A DNA stretch of 8,635 nt from Methylovulum sp. (GTDB lineage: Bacteria > Pseudomonadota > Gammaproteobacteria > Methylococcales > Methylomonadaceae): positions 1 through 8,635 of the forward strand of contig JACXTQ010000272.1 of the NCBI GenBank assembly GCA_016919605.1, written 5' to 3'. Of this stretch, positions 1 through 6,369 are shown in pieces; the first letter of the stretch is position 1, and every line of letters starts with the position of its first letter. The position numbers and the translations under genes are program-made. Below the pieces are notes generated by a model that was given only the letters and a program-made list of their open reading frames with translations, did no database searches and had not been told where the DNA came from.

Positions 1-695
1 AAGGCCGAGAACGCATTAAAGGCTTGGTTGGCTAAAATGTTTCTATCCGCCAAAAACAATAACCGGGGCCTTCTGCCGCCATCCCGCTTTAAATTCCAGC
101 GGGTTTGGAACAGCTTCCAAGCGATTTGGAAAGCAATCGCGGTTTTGCCCGTGCCGGTCGCCAAGGTCAATAAAATGCGGTCTTTATGGTTGGCAATGGC
201 CTCTAAGGCATTTTTTACCGCGATTTCCTGATAATAACGCAACTGCCATGCCCCGCCCTTATCCTCAAAGGCAATGGCGGCAAACTTCTCCCGCCATTCA
301 TTATGCTCGGCAAAGGTCTTGTGCCACAATTCATCGGGAGTCGGGTAATGCGCCACCAACCTCTCTGCACCTGTAAGCATACAAATGCTGTAAATCTCTT
401 TGCCGTTACTGGCATAAGCGCTGTCCAGTTTTAATTTTTCGGCATAGCACTTGGCCTGTGCCACCCCCTCGCCCACCGCCAGCCCTGCGCTTTTGGCTTC
501 TATAACCGCCAGCTTAATGCCCTTATAAACCAAAACATAATCAGCAATGAGTTTCTTGCCCCGAACGCCGCCCGTTTGTAGCTTGCCAGCGGTAATGGGG
601 TACTCACGCAGGATTTTAGAGCCATCAACAACGCCCCAACCACAGGCTTTTAGCTTAGGGTCTATCTGTTCCGCTCTGGTTTCGGCTTCGTTCAT
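1..695 (-). CDS. hsdR: Type I restriction enzyme R subunit, N-terminal part (partial)
   Basis: This is the first 231 codons of the restriction/translocase subunit of a type I restriction-modification complex; the gene continues past the left edge. HsdR joins the HsdM-HsdS methylase, pumps DNA by ATP hydrolysis and cuts it away from the recognition site. The reading frame is unbroken. An N-terminal nuclease domain is visible, with Asp52, the EAK motif (Glu66-x-Lys68) and the QxxxY motif (Gln80, Tyr84). The helicase part begins around residue 150, with Walker A ATGTGKT at 179-185 and a motif Ia-like LADRNILANQ at 215-224. The ATG at 693-695 is the only reasonable start, because an in-frame stop lies six codons upstream. 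No strong Shine-Dalgarno sequence is present. The start lies 4 nt after the stop of a broken hsdS copy, suggesting it once relied on translational coupling with hsdS. Confidence 0.95.
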   Translation of the reverse strand, partial: MNEAETRAEQIDPKLKACGWGVVDGSKILREYPITAGKLQTGGVRGKKLIADYVLVYKGIKLAVIEAKSAGLAVGEGVAQAKCYAEKLKLDSAYASNGKEIYSICMLTGAERLVAHYPTPDELWHKTFAEHNEWREKFAAIAFEDKGGAWQLRYYQEIAVKNALEAIANHKDRILLTLATGTGKTAIAFQIAWKLFQTRWNLKRDGGRRPRLLFLADRNILANQAFNAFSA

Positions 696-699
696 TTGG

Positions 700-782
700 T
701 TAGTGTAAAGTTATGGTTATCAATTCACCATTAAAGGCTTTTTGCAGGATTGATTTTTAAATCATTAATGTGTTTTTGGTAA
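700..782 (-). pseudogene. Remnant of a second hsdS 3' end
   Basis: Bases 720-782 match the 3' end of the intact hsdS (905-978) in the same orientation, except for an 11-base deletion and a few substitutions. The deletion breaks the frame. Downstream of it the remnant still reads KSILQKAFNGEL, the conserved HsdS C-terminal helix, followed by ITITLH and a TAA stop at 700-702. Differences within that stretch are synonymous (AAG/AAA Lys, GCT/GCC Ala). The stop is 4 nt before the hsdR ATG, the usual spacing in an hsdS-hsdR operon. I infer that this is the original or an older hsdS end, separated from the present gene by duplication and insertion of the palindromic element at 787-866. Confidence 0.8.
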
Positions 783-786
783 CAAC

Positions 787-866
787 GTAGGTCGGGTTAG
801 CGATAGCGTAACCCGACGTGTGCCGTTCGGATAATGTCGGGTTACGCTATCGCTAACCCGACCTAC
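787..866. repeat. Perfect inverted repeat, REP/BIME-like, 31-bp arms
   Basis: The arms at 787-817 and 836-866 are exact reverse complements separated by 18 bases. Each arm is itself a small hairpin, with 9-bp stems (gtcgggtta/taacccgac) around a gcgatagcg loop. The outer ends are gtaggt and acctac, the same as in the element at 5435-5515. The pentamer acaac occurs at 782-786 and 868-872, a weak candidate for a target-site duplication. It begins 19 nt after the hsdS stop, so in the transcript it forms a long stem between hsdS and hsdR. No T-run follows on the minus strand, so it is not an ordinary intrinsic terminator. Confidence 0.9.
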
Positions 867-884
867 TACAACTTGACCAATGAT

Positions 885-2108
885 TTAACTCGCCCGTGTT
901 GTATTCAATTCACCATTAAAAGCCTTTTGCAGGATTGATTTTTTCAATTCTTCCAAATCATTAATGTGTTGTTGGTAAATGGCTTCTAATTTTTTGGTTT
1001 GGGCTGATAGATTAGTTAATGTTACTGCGATTTCATTTTGAACCTTGATGGATGCAGGAAAGTTAACTAAAACCTCTCCAATTTTAGTTGGTGAGGTATG
1101 CCTGACCTTTACACCTGTTCCTGTAGTATGAAGAATTTTGCGAACTTTATTTGTATTGAAAACATAAAATAAAAACTCGTTTGTCCAAGAGCAACCTTCT
1201 TTAGGCGTAATCAGTCCTAGACGTTGATTATGCAAAAATTTATTTGAATCAGGAACGAGAATAGGGCTTCCGAGCAATCCAGGAGCCTGTTCAGTCATAG
1301 CAACAAGCAAATCACCTTTTTTAAGGATGTAATCAGAAGGGAAATCGCCAATATAATATTTTTGCTTATCACCACGATTGCGGAAGCCACCGGATTCGTA
1401 AAAATTTCCTGGCGTTAAAAGGACATATTCTCCTTTATTTGAAAAATACTTACCATCAAAGGCAAAGCCATGCTTAATTGAGCAAAGTTCCGATAGCTTT
1501 TTCTCTTCCCACCCTTCGCCTTTATTTTCAAACACGCTTTGCAAATAACTCTCAAAAAGCTCTTTGGCGTTTTTGAGGTTTTGCTCTGCATTGGTTTTTG
1601 CCTTGGCTATGGCGGCAAAGGCTTCGTCTAAAATGGCTACTATGCGTTGTTGTTCGGAGAGTGGGATCAGTAGTATTTTTGTATTACGAACTTTAATTTG
1701 AGAAATATTGGGTTGCGCTCCACCAACTGCCTGTGCAATTAACTCTTCTTTTTTTGAAAGTAAGCAATAAAATAAATACTCAGGAATAATCTTGTTATTT
1801 GGTAGAATTCCGCAAACAGCCTGATTTGTGCAAGCCTCAAATTTTAGAATTCCGACTTGCCCAGCAGTTGCCCCATACATCGCAACTAAAACTGTATTTA
1901 TAGGAAAAAGCTTCGCAGATGAATTATTTAAACCTTTTTCCGTAATGAAGTTTCTTGCTTCAAAAATTTTACCTTGACTTACTTCACCACTCATAAGCCA
2001 AGGAATTGTTCCGCCTTCATAATAATCTTTATATGCTTTTAATGGAGTTCCTCCAGCACCTGTTTCACAAACCTCCCCCAGCTTTTTTATCTCCCAACCC
2101 CGTTTCAT
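885..2108 (-). CDS. hsdS: Type I restriction-modification specificity subunit S
   Basis: This is the DNA sequence-recognition subunit, used by both the HsdM2-HsdS methylase and the full restriction complex. At 407 residues it has the usual two-half layout. The first target recognition domain is at about 1-150, starting WEIKKLGEVCETGAGGTP. The central conserved helical spacer is at about 151-197 (SEQQRIVAILDEAF...). The second recognition domain runs from about 200 to 365 (WEEKKLSELCSIKHGFAF), and the distal helix from about 366 to 402, ending ILQKAFNGEL. The start codon overlaps the hsdM stop in ATGA, indicating translational coupling. Both recognition domains are much more AT-rich than the spacer, the usual sign of domain exchange. 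After FNGEL the protein ends in a short tail, NTTRAS, unlike the tail encoded by the downstream remnant. The target sequence cannot be predicted from the protein by eye. Confidence 0.95.
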   Translation of the reverse strand: MKRGWEIKKLGEVCETGAGGTPLKAYKDYYEGGTIPWLMSGEVSQGKIFEARNFITEKGLNNSSAKLFPINTVLVAMYGATAGQVGILKFEACTNQAVCGILPNNKIIPEYLFYCLLSKKEELIAQAVGGAQPNISQIKVRNTKILLIPLSEQQRIVAILDEAFAAIAKAKTNAEQNLKNAKELFESYLQSVFENKGEGWEEKKLSELCSIKHGFAFDGKYFSNKGEYVLLTPGNFYESGGFRNRGDKQKYYIGDFPSDYILKKGDLLVAMTEQAPGLLGSPILVPDSNKFLHNQRLGLITPKEGCSWTNEFLFYVFNTNKVRKILHTTGTGVKVRHTSPTKIGEVLVNFPASIKVQNEIAVTLTNLSAQTKKLEAIYQQHINDLEELKKSILQKAFNGELNTTRAS

Positions 2109-3580
2109 ATCAGCCCCAAAATAGAGCTTAAAATGTCTTCCCTTTCTTTATCCAAGGCTTTCATCTCTGCCAAAATGGCTTGCGGTTGGCGCAGGGCGGC
2201 TTCTTCTTTTTTGTTGGGGTTTTTGGCGCTTAAATCAAAAGTGGTTGGGTCTAGGTCTTTGACATTAACCGTCCACGAATTTTCGCTGTCTACTTTGGTT
2301 TTTTGCAGTTCGACAAATTCTAGCAAATCTTTTTCATTTAGGGCATTGGTTTTACCTAAATTTCTATCTAGGTTGAGTTGGTAAAACCAGACAGCCTGAG
2401 TGGCATGGCCTTTTTCAAAAAACAACACTACCGTTTTTACCCCCGCTCCGGTAAACGTACCGCCGGGCAAGTCCAGCACGGTATGCAGATTACATTTTGT
2501 TAACAGCAATTTGCGTAAGCTGATCGAGGCATTGTCGGTATTGCTTAAAAAGGTGTTTTTAATCACCACCCCCGCTTTGCCCCCGGCTTTTAGGCTTTTA
2601 ATAAAGTGCTGTAAGAACAGCGAAGCGGTTTCGCCAGTTTTGATGGGGAAGTTTTGTTGCACTTCGGCGCGTTCTTTGCCGCCAAAGGGTGGATTTGCCA
2701 GCACAATGTCGTAGCGGTCTTTCTCTTGTATATCTTTTAGGTTTTCGGCCAAGGTGTTGGTATGGATAATATTGGGGGCTTCCACGCCATGCAAGATCAT
2801 GTTCATGATGCCGATGATATAGGCTAAGGATTTTTTTTCTTTGCCGTAAAAGGTGTGTTTTTGGAGTGTTTCATACTCTGTGGTGGTGAGTTCGCGCACC
2901 TGCCCTGCGCTGTTCAAAGGATGTTTTAAGTATTCAAAGGCTTCGCACAAAAATCCGGCGCTACCCACCGCGCCATCATAAATGGTGTGGCCTATTTCGG
3001 GGGCGACGACTTTAACGATGGTTTTGATTAACGGGCGCGGGGTGTAATATTCGCCGCCGTTGCGGCCGGCATTGCCCATGTTTTTAATTTTGCCTTCATA
3101 CAGGTGGCTCATTTCGTGCTTTTCTGCATGGGTTCTAAAGCGCAGTTCATCAATGCGGTTGATGACTTCGCGCAAGTTATAGCCGCTTTGGATGCGGTTT
3201 TTTAATTCGGAAAATATCCCGCCTATTTTCTGATTGATGGTGTCGGGGCTATCGGCGGACGTGTTAATTTTTTTAAGGTAGGGGAAAAGTTGGAGGTTGA
3301 CAAAATGGGTTAAGTCATCGCCTGATAATGCGTTATGCACGTCAAGCTTGCCTTGGTTGTCTTTGGGCGCGGCCCAGGTTGTCCATTGGTATTCGGGCGC
3401 AATGATGGGGGTGTAGGTTTTGCCCGTCAGTTCAGCGGCAGTGGCTTTGTCCTTTTCTAAATCGTCCAGATATTTTAAAAACAAAACCCATGAGGTTTGT
3501 TCCACATAATCCAACTCGCTACCGCACCCTGCATCTTTGTGCAGGATGTCGTCTATATTTTTAAAGACTTGTTCAAACAA
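2105..3580 (-). CDS. hsdM: Type I restriction-modification DNA methyltransferase subunit M
   Basis: This subunit transfers a methyl group from S-adenosylmethionine to N6 of adenine within the site chosen by HsdS. The N-terminal HsdM helical domain is at about 1-150 (VFKNIDDILHKDAGC... SWVLFLKYLDDLE). The N6-methyltransferase domain follows, with GEYYTPRPL at 176-184, SAM-binding motif I as YDGAVGSAGFL at 201-211, and catalytic motif IV NPPFG at 296-300. Motif I differs from the common DPACGTGGF form but keeps the glycine-rich pattern, and NPPF is intact, so I expect an active enzyme. The start is TTG at 3578-3580. An in-frame TAG lies four codons upstream, there is no nearby ATG, and AGGA is correctly placed. 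The length (491 aa) is normal for the family. It is the first gene of the hsd operon. Confidence 0.95.
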   Translation of the reverse strand: MFEQVFKNIDDILHKDAGCGSELDYVEQTSWVLFLKYLDDLEKDKATAAELTGKTYTPIIAPEYQWTTWAAPKDNQGKLDVHNALSGDDLTHFVNLQLFPYLKKINTSADSPDTINQKIGGIFSELKNRIQSGYNLREVINRIDELRFRTHAEKHEMSHLYEGKIKNMGNAGRNGGEYYTPRPLIKTIVKVVAPEIGHTIYDGAVGSAGFLCEAFEYLKHPLNSAGQVRELTTTEYETLQKHTFYGKEKKSLAYIIGIMNMILHGVEAPNIIHTNTLAENLKDIQEKDRYDIVLANPPFGGKERAEVQQNFPIKTGETASLFLQHFIKSLKAGGKAGVVIKNTFLSNTDNASISLRKLLLTKCNLHTVLDLPGGTFTGAGVKTVVLFFEKGHATQAVWFYQLNLDRNLGKTNALNEKDLLEFVELQKTKVDSENSWTVNVKDLDPTTFDLSAKNPNKKEEAALRQPQAILAEMKALDKEREDILSSILGLI

Positions 3581-3587
3581 GGGGTTT

Positions 3588-3591
3588 TCCT
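3588..3591 (-). promoter_or_regulatory. Shine-Dalgarno site supporting the TTG start of hsdM
   Basis: AGGA followed by 7 nt and then TTG. With the in-frame stop just upstream, this fixes the non-ATG start of hsdM. A TTG start may keep methylase output modest. Confidence 0.65.
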
Positions 3592-3634
3592 AATGATGAA
3601 AGGTTATTGGGAAGAGCAGGGCTGGGTGTTTCCT

Positions 3635-3851
3635 ATCGTTCCCACGCTGGAGCGTCACTGCCATTAAGTTAAGGATTTGTGCATGTAATTTCAACAAGAT
3701 AGGATTAACCGTTCGCCCTGAGCTTGTCGAAGGGTGGACGGTTAATCCGGTCATGGTTCGACAAGCTCACCACGAACGGATTAACTTACTACGACCTTAA
3801 CTTAATGGCAGTGATTTATGCCCTGTGGGTACGCCCCGGCGGGGGAACGAT
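3635..3851. repeat. Composite nested inverted-repeat element between nitrilase gene and hsdM
   Basis: This fills most of the 309-base gap at 3581-3889, in which I see no gene. Several layers of inverted repeat are visible. An outer 9-bp pair is at 3635-3643 and 3843-3851 (atcgttccc/gggaacgat). A perfect 20-bp pair is at 3655-3674 and 3795-3814. An inner 13-bp pair is at 3719-3731 and 3757-3769 (tgagcttgtcgaa), and an 11-bp pair is at 3702-3712 and 3738-3748 (ggattaaccgt). A small palindrome, acgct-gg-agcgt, is at 3644-3655. The inner and outer words resemble short palindromes widespread as REP-like elements in proteobacteria; the exact family is not assigned. Bases 3852-3889 are simply AT-rich. 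The element separates the metabolic genes from the hsd operon. No clear promoter for hsdM was recognised. Confidence 0.85.
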
Positions 3852-3889
3852 GGCATATGTATTTAATTTCAATAATATAAAATATAAAC

Positions 3890-4762
3890 CTACCCCACCA
3901 ACTCCGCCCTCTGTTGCAAAGGCCAATCGCGGAAGTTAAACACTTGCCCCTGTTCCCTGACGGTGGCGATGCCGGATAAGGATAGGTCGGCATACACCCA
4001 TTGCACGGCGTTGAGTTCGCCACAGGCTAAGACTCCGTTATCAGGGAATCCCCGATCAACAGGCGTGTATACCGCCGAAGCGCCGATATTGACATCCACG
4101 GCTTCTGACCACGGGGCCAGGCCGACTAGGCAGGCTTGCACGACGTAGCACTGGTTTTCTAGGGCGCGGGCTTGGCAGCCGATTTTGACGCGGTGATACC
4201 CCGCTAAGGTGTCGGTACAGCTAGGTACTAAAATCAAATCCGCACCCGCTTCGACTTGTTGCCGCGCTAATAGCGGAAATTCGCTGTCGTAGCAGATGTT
4301 GATGGCGATTTTGCCGTAGTCGGTGGTAAACAGTTTTAGTTCGTGGCCGCTGTGGATATGCCAATGCTCGTTTTCAAAGCGGGTCATCATCAGTTTGTCC
4401 TGATAATCGACCGTGCCATCGGCAAAAAATAAGTAAGCACGGTTGTGGTATTCGCCAGAGTCTAGCCGGACTGGAAATGTGCCGGCTTGAATTAGGCATT
4501 GATACTGTTGCGCCAAGCCTTGGAACAGGCGCAGGAAGTCGTCATGCACGGTTTGCATGGCGGCCAGTTGCCCGTTGAGTGAAGAATAGACCGCTTCGCC
4601 AAACAAGGAGGCCAGTTCCATGCTGGCATATTCGGGGAACAGCAGGATTTTTGCCCCTTGTTCGGCGGCTGTTTGCACCCAACGCTGGCTTTTGTCCTGA
4701 TAGGCTTGCCAGTTGTCAAGAAAGCTGATGTCGTATTGGGCGGTGGCTATTTTAACGTTCAT
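3890..4762 (-). CDS. Carbon-nitrogen hydrolase (nitrilase superfamily)
   Basis: This 290-residue enzyme is predicted to hydrolyse a C-N bond, probably an amide; the substrate cannot be read from the sequence. The catalytic triad of the superfamily is complete: Glu44 in LLFPEYASMEL, Lys123 in YQDKLMMTRFE and Cys157 in INICYDSEFPLL. Further family signatures are GTFPV at 94-98 and the NRAYLF strand at 107-112. There is no signal peptide, so it should be cytosolic. Its start overlaps the end of the acetyltransferase gene by 11 bases in another frame, implying coupled translation. Fusions of a GNAT domain to a carbon-nitrogen hydrolase are known in other bacteria, so the two products may act on one metabolite or form a complex. 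That is inference. Confidence 0.9.
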   Translation of the reverse strand: MNVKIATAQYDISFLDNWQAYQDKSQRWVQTAAEQGAKILLFPEYASMELASLFGEAVYSSLNGQLAAMQTVHDDFLRLFQGLAQQYQCLIQAGTFPVRLDSGEYHNRAYLFFADGTVDYQDKLMMTRFENEHWHIHSGHELKLFTTDYGKIAINICYDSEFPLLARQQVEAGADLILVPSCTDTLAGYHRVKIGCQARALENQCYVVQACLVGLAPWSEAVDVNIGASAVYTPVDRGFPDNGVLACGELNAVQWVYADLSLSGIATVREQGQVFNFRDWPLQQRAELVG

Positions 4763-5351
4763 GTTGTAACCAAAATGTCATGGGTTTAGCGGTTTCTTCT
4801 TCATCGTCCAAGTCTTTCCACATGTACTGGGTACGCAGTTCGGGGTGTTTGTAATAGCCGCGTTTGTTCCAGAATGCGTCCAACGGCACATAATCGGCAG
4901 GACGGCGGGGATGGTCGGCGGGGCGTTCGACACAGCAAAAGGTAATGTGTTTAAAGCCGCCCAAGTCGGCGGCGTGGGCTTCGCGTTCTTCAAAAAAACG
5001 CACGCCGATGCCTAGGCCGCGATAGTTTTTATCCAGCACGGATTCGCTGCAATAAAACACGTCATTGATGTCATAGCCATTGTCCAAAAACGGCTGCTTA
5101 AGCTCTGGGGTTTCATCGCGCATGGGTAAGGCGGTGGAAGCGCCCACGACTTTTTCGCCATCCAAGGCCAAGACAATGACGCTGGCGGGGTTATTGATGT
5201 AGGTTTGCAGGTATTTTTTTTCGTAGTCCAGCGTGCCATCGTAGAGATATGGGAAGTCGCGGAACACCTCGATCCTAAGCCGTGCCAGTTCGGGGATAAA
5301 AGGGATTAATGCCGTGCCGCTATAGCGTTGTATATGGATTTTTTTGGACAT
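4752..5351 (-). CDS. GNAT-family N-acetyltransferase
   Basis: A protein of about 199 residues predicted to move an acyl group from acyl-CoA to an amine; the acceptor is unknown. The acetyl-CoA-binding motif A is NYRGLGIGVRFFEEREAHA at about 109-127, preceded by the typical strand VFYCSESVLDK. Two ATGs lie two codons apart. The upstream one (5355-5357) touches the AGGAG sequence with no spacing, whereas the one at 5349-5351 sits 6 nt from it, so I choose the latter. The C-terminal region, rich in aromatic and charged residues (FWNKRGYYKHPELRTQYMWKDL), resembles GNAT domains fused to nitrilase-type hydrolases. It overlaps the hydrolase gene by 11 bases. About 200 nt holding a palindromic repeat separate it from the upstream pyrophosphatase gene. 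Confidence 0.88.
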   Translation of the reverse strand: MSKKIHIQRYSGTALIPFIPELARLRIEVFRDFPYLYDGTLDYEKKYLQTYINNPASVIVLALDGEKVVGASTALPMRDETPELKQPFLDNGYDINDVFYCSESVLDKNYRGLGIGVRFFEEREAHAADLGGFKHITFCCVERPADHPRRPADYVPLDAFWNKRGYYKHPELRTQYMWKDLDDEEETAKPMTFWLQHER

Positions 5352-5357
5352 TGCCAT

Positions 5358-5362
5358 CTCCT
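5358..5362 (-). promoter_or_regulatory. Shine-Dalgarno site for the acetyltransferase gene
   Basis: AGGAG lies 6 nt before the ATG at 5349-5351 and directly against the ATG at 5355-5357. The spacing argues for the downstream start, which shortens the longest reading frame by two codons. Confidence 0.7.
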
Positions 5363-5424
5363 AAGCAAAACGTGCATTTTAGCCGAATTGTTTAGGTTTT
5401 GCGTAGCTTGTGCGGCAACAAGAT

Positions 5425-5515
5425 AAAAAGGGCTGTAGGTTGGGGTGAGGTACGAACCCCAACATTCCAACACACACGACTGTTGTGTTGGGGTTCGTAC
5501 CTCACCCCAACCTAC
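5425..5515 (-). terminator. Possible terminator-like stem after the pyrophosphatase gene
   Basis: On the minus strand the 30-bp stem of the palindrome at 5435-5515 is followed, after a few bases, by TTTTT (complement of 5425-5429). It starts 35 nt after the pyrophosphatase stop. The T-run is short and the loop is large, so termination is only plausible. The stem could instead protect the 3' end of the mRNA. Confidence 0.4.
5435..5515. repeat. Perfect inverted repeat, REP/BIME-like, 30-bp arms
   Basis: The arms at 5435-5464 and 5486-5515 are exact reverse complements around a 21-base centre. Each arm is also a mini-hairpin (ttgggg...ccccaa). The outer ends gtaggt and acctac are identical to those of the element at 787-866, but the core is different. 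It lies between the pyrophosphatase stop and the acetyltransferase start. Confidence 0.9.
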
Positions 5516-5550
5516 CGACTACCGACTGATAATAATGGCCGTGGCTTTGC

Positions 5551-6204
5551 TTACGCCAAATCGCTATCGGTGGCGCGTCTTTTAATCCACGGACTGACAC
5601 CGTAATGGTTTTGATAATCCTGCAATGACCGCCGGATAACTTCGTGGGCTTCTTCACGTCCGTAAACGTTGGTGATTTCACAGGAGCCGACTTCACCGGG
5701 CAGGTTTTTATAGGTCAAAAAATAATGTTTCAAACGGTTGATGTAGGATTCGGGGCAGTCTGAAACATCATTCCATTGCCGATAAAACTCATCACCTTTC
5801 ATGACGGCAATAATTTTGTCGTCCGCCTCGCCTCTGTCCAATAAGCGGAAACCACCGATAGGGATGGCTTGCAAAATGATGTTGCCGTGGGTGACAGTAC
5901 GCTCGCTCAGGACGCAAATATCCAGCGGGTCGCCATCGCCTTTCGCCACTTTTTTACCGGATTTTAATTGGGCAAATTCGGCCACTTGTTCGGCGCAATA
6001 GGTCTGCGGGATAAAACCGTACAAGGTCGGCACGGTGTTGGAGAATTTTTGCGGGCGGTCAATTTTAAGGTAGCCGCTGGCTTTGTCGATTTCATACTTG
6101 ACGGTATCGGTGGGGACCATCTCGATAAAGGCGGTCACGATATTCGGCGGATTGTCGCCTGTACTGATACCATGCCAAGGATGCGCTTTTTGTTGTATGT
6201 TCAT
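5551..6204 (-). CDS. ppa: Inorganic pyrophosphatase (class A, soluble)
   Basis: Hydrolyses pyrophosphate to two phosphates in the cytosol, pulling forward nucleic acid, protein and activation reactions. The class A signature is clear: DGDPLD with Asp90, Asp92 and Asp95 binding the metals. Asp123 and Asp128 in LLDRGEADDK match the second metal-binding pair by spacing. YEIDKASGYLKIDRP at 37-51 and YGFIPQTYC at 62-70 form the active-site walls. At 217 residues it is longer than the roughly 175-residue E. coli enzyme, with extra sequence at the N-terminus and at the C-terminal end (DYQNHYGVSPWIKRRATDSDLA). The leader has no Shine-Dalgarno sequence; it instead carries a pyrimidine tract with CCTCC. 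A hairpin-rich intergenic region separates it from the upstream DUF523 gene. Confidence 0.95.
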   Translation of the reverse strand: MNIQQKAHPWHGISTGDNPPNIVTAFIEMVPTDTVKYEIDKASGYLKIDRPQKFSNTVPTLYGFIPQTYCAEQVAEFAQLKSGKKVAKGDGDPLDICVLSERTVTHGNIILQAIPIGGFRLLDRGEADDKIIAVMKGDEFYRQWNDVSDCPESYINRLKHYFLTYKNLPGEVGSCEITNVYGREEAHEVIRRSLQDYQNHYGVSPWIKRRATDSDLA

Positions 6205-6252
6205 AATCTGGAGAGTGTCAATTAAGAGAGAAGGAGGGAGGAAAGCAATTTA

Positions 6253-6305
6253 CCCTATTTATAGGGCCGTTGTCGGTAACAATTACCCTATAAATAGGGC
6301 AATTG
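6253..6305. repeat. Paired palindromes in the pyrophosphatase leader
   Basis: Two 14-bp near-palindromes, ccctatttataggg (6253-6266) and ccctataaataggg (6286-6299), are exact reverse complements of each other and can each fold alone. The second extends to a 26-nt hairpin at 6280-6305 (caatt-x-ccctat-aa-ataggg-x-aattg). A further pair, ggccgttg at 6265-6272 and caacggcc at 6309-6316, encloses part of it. No T-run follows on the minus strand. It may be a 3' structure of the DUF523 transcript, a 5' structure of the pyrophosphatase mRNA, or an operator. Confidence 0.75.
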
Positions 6306-6369
6306 TACCAACGGCCAGTAAATTACGCTAAGCGGCATACTCAAAATAAAGGCAACTATCAAGCCAATG

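Noticed and set aside
787..866. Palindromes as CRISPR repeats
   Set aside because: There is no regular series of repeats with unique spacers. The elements are single inverted pairs in gaps.
2831..2838. Run of eight A on the coding strand in hsdM as a possible phase-variation tract
   Set aside because: It encodes ordinary Lys codons, a similar eight-base run occurs in the unrelated acetyltransferase gene (5214-5221), and the frame is intact. It is too short and too common here to argue for switching.
3724..3939. Plus-strand open frame through the intergenic palindrome
   Set aside because: It is built from repeat sequence and the antisense of the hydrolase 3' end, with a low-complexity proline/threonine tail.
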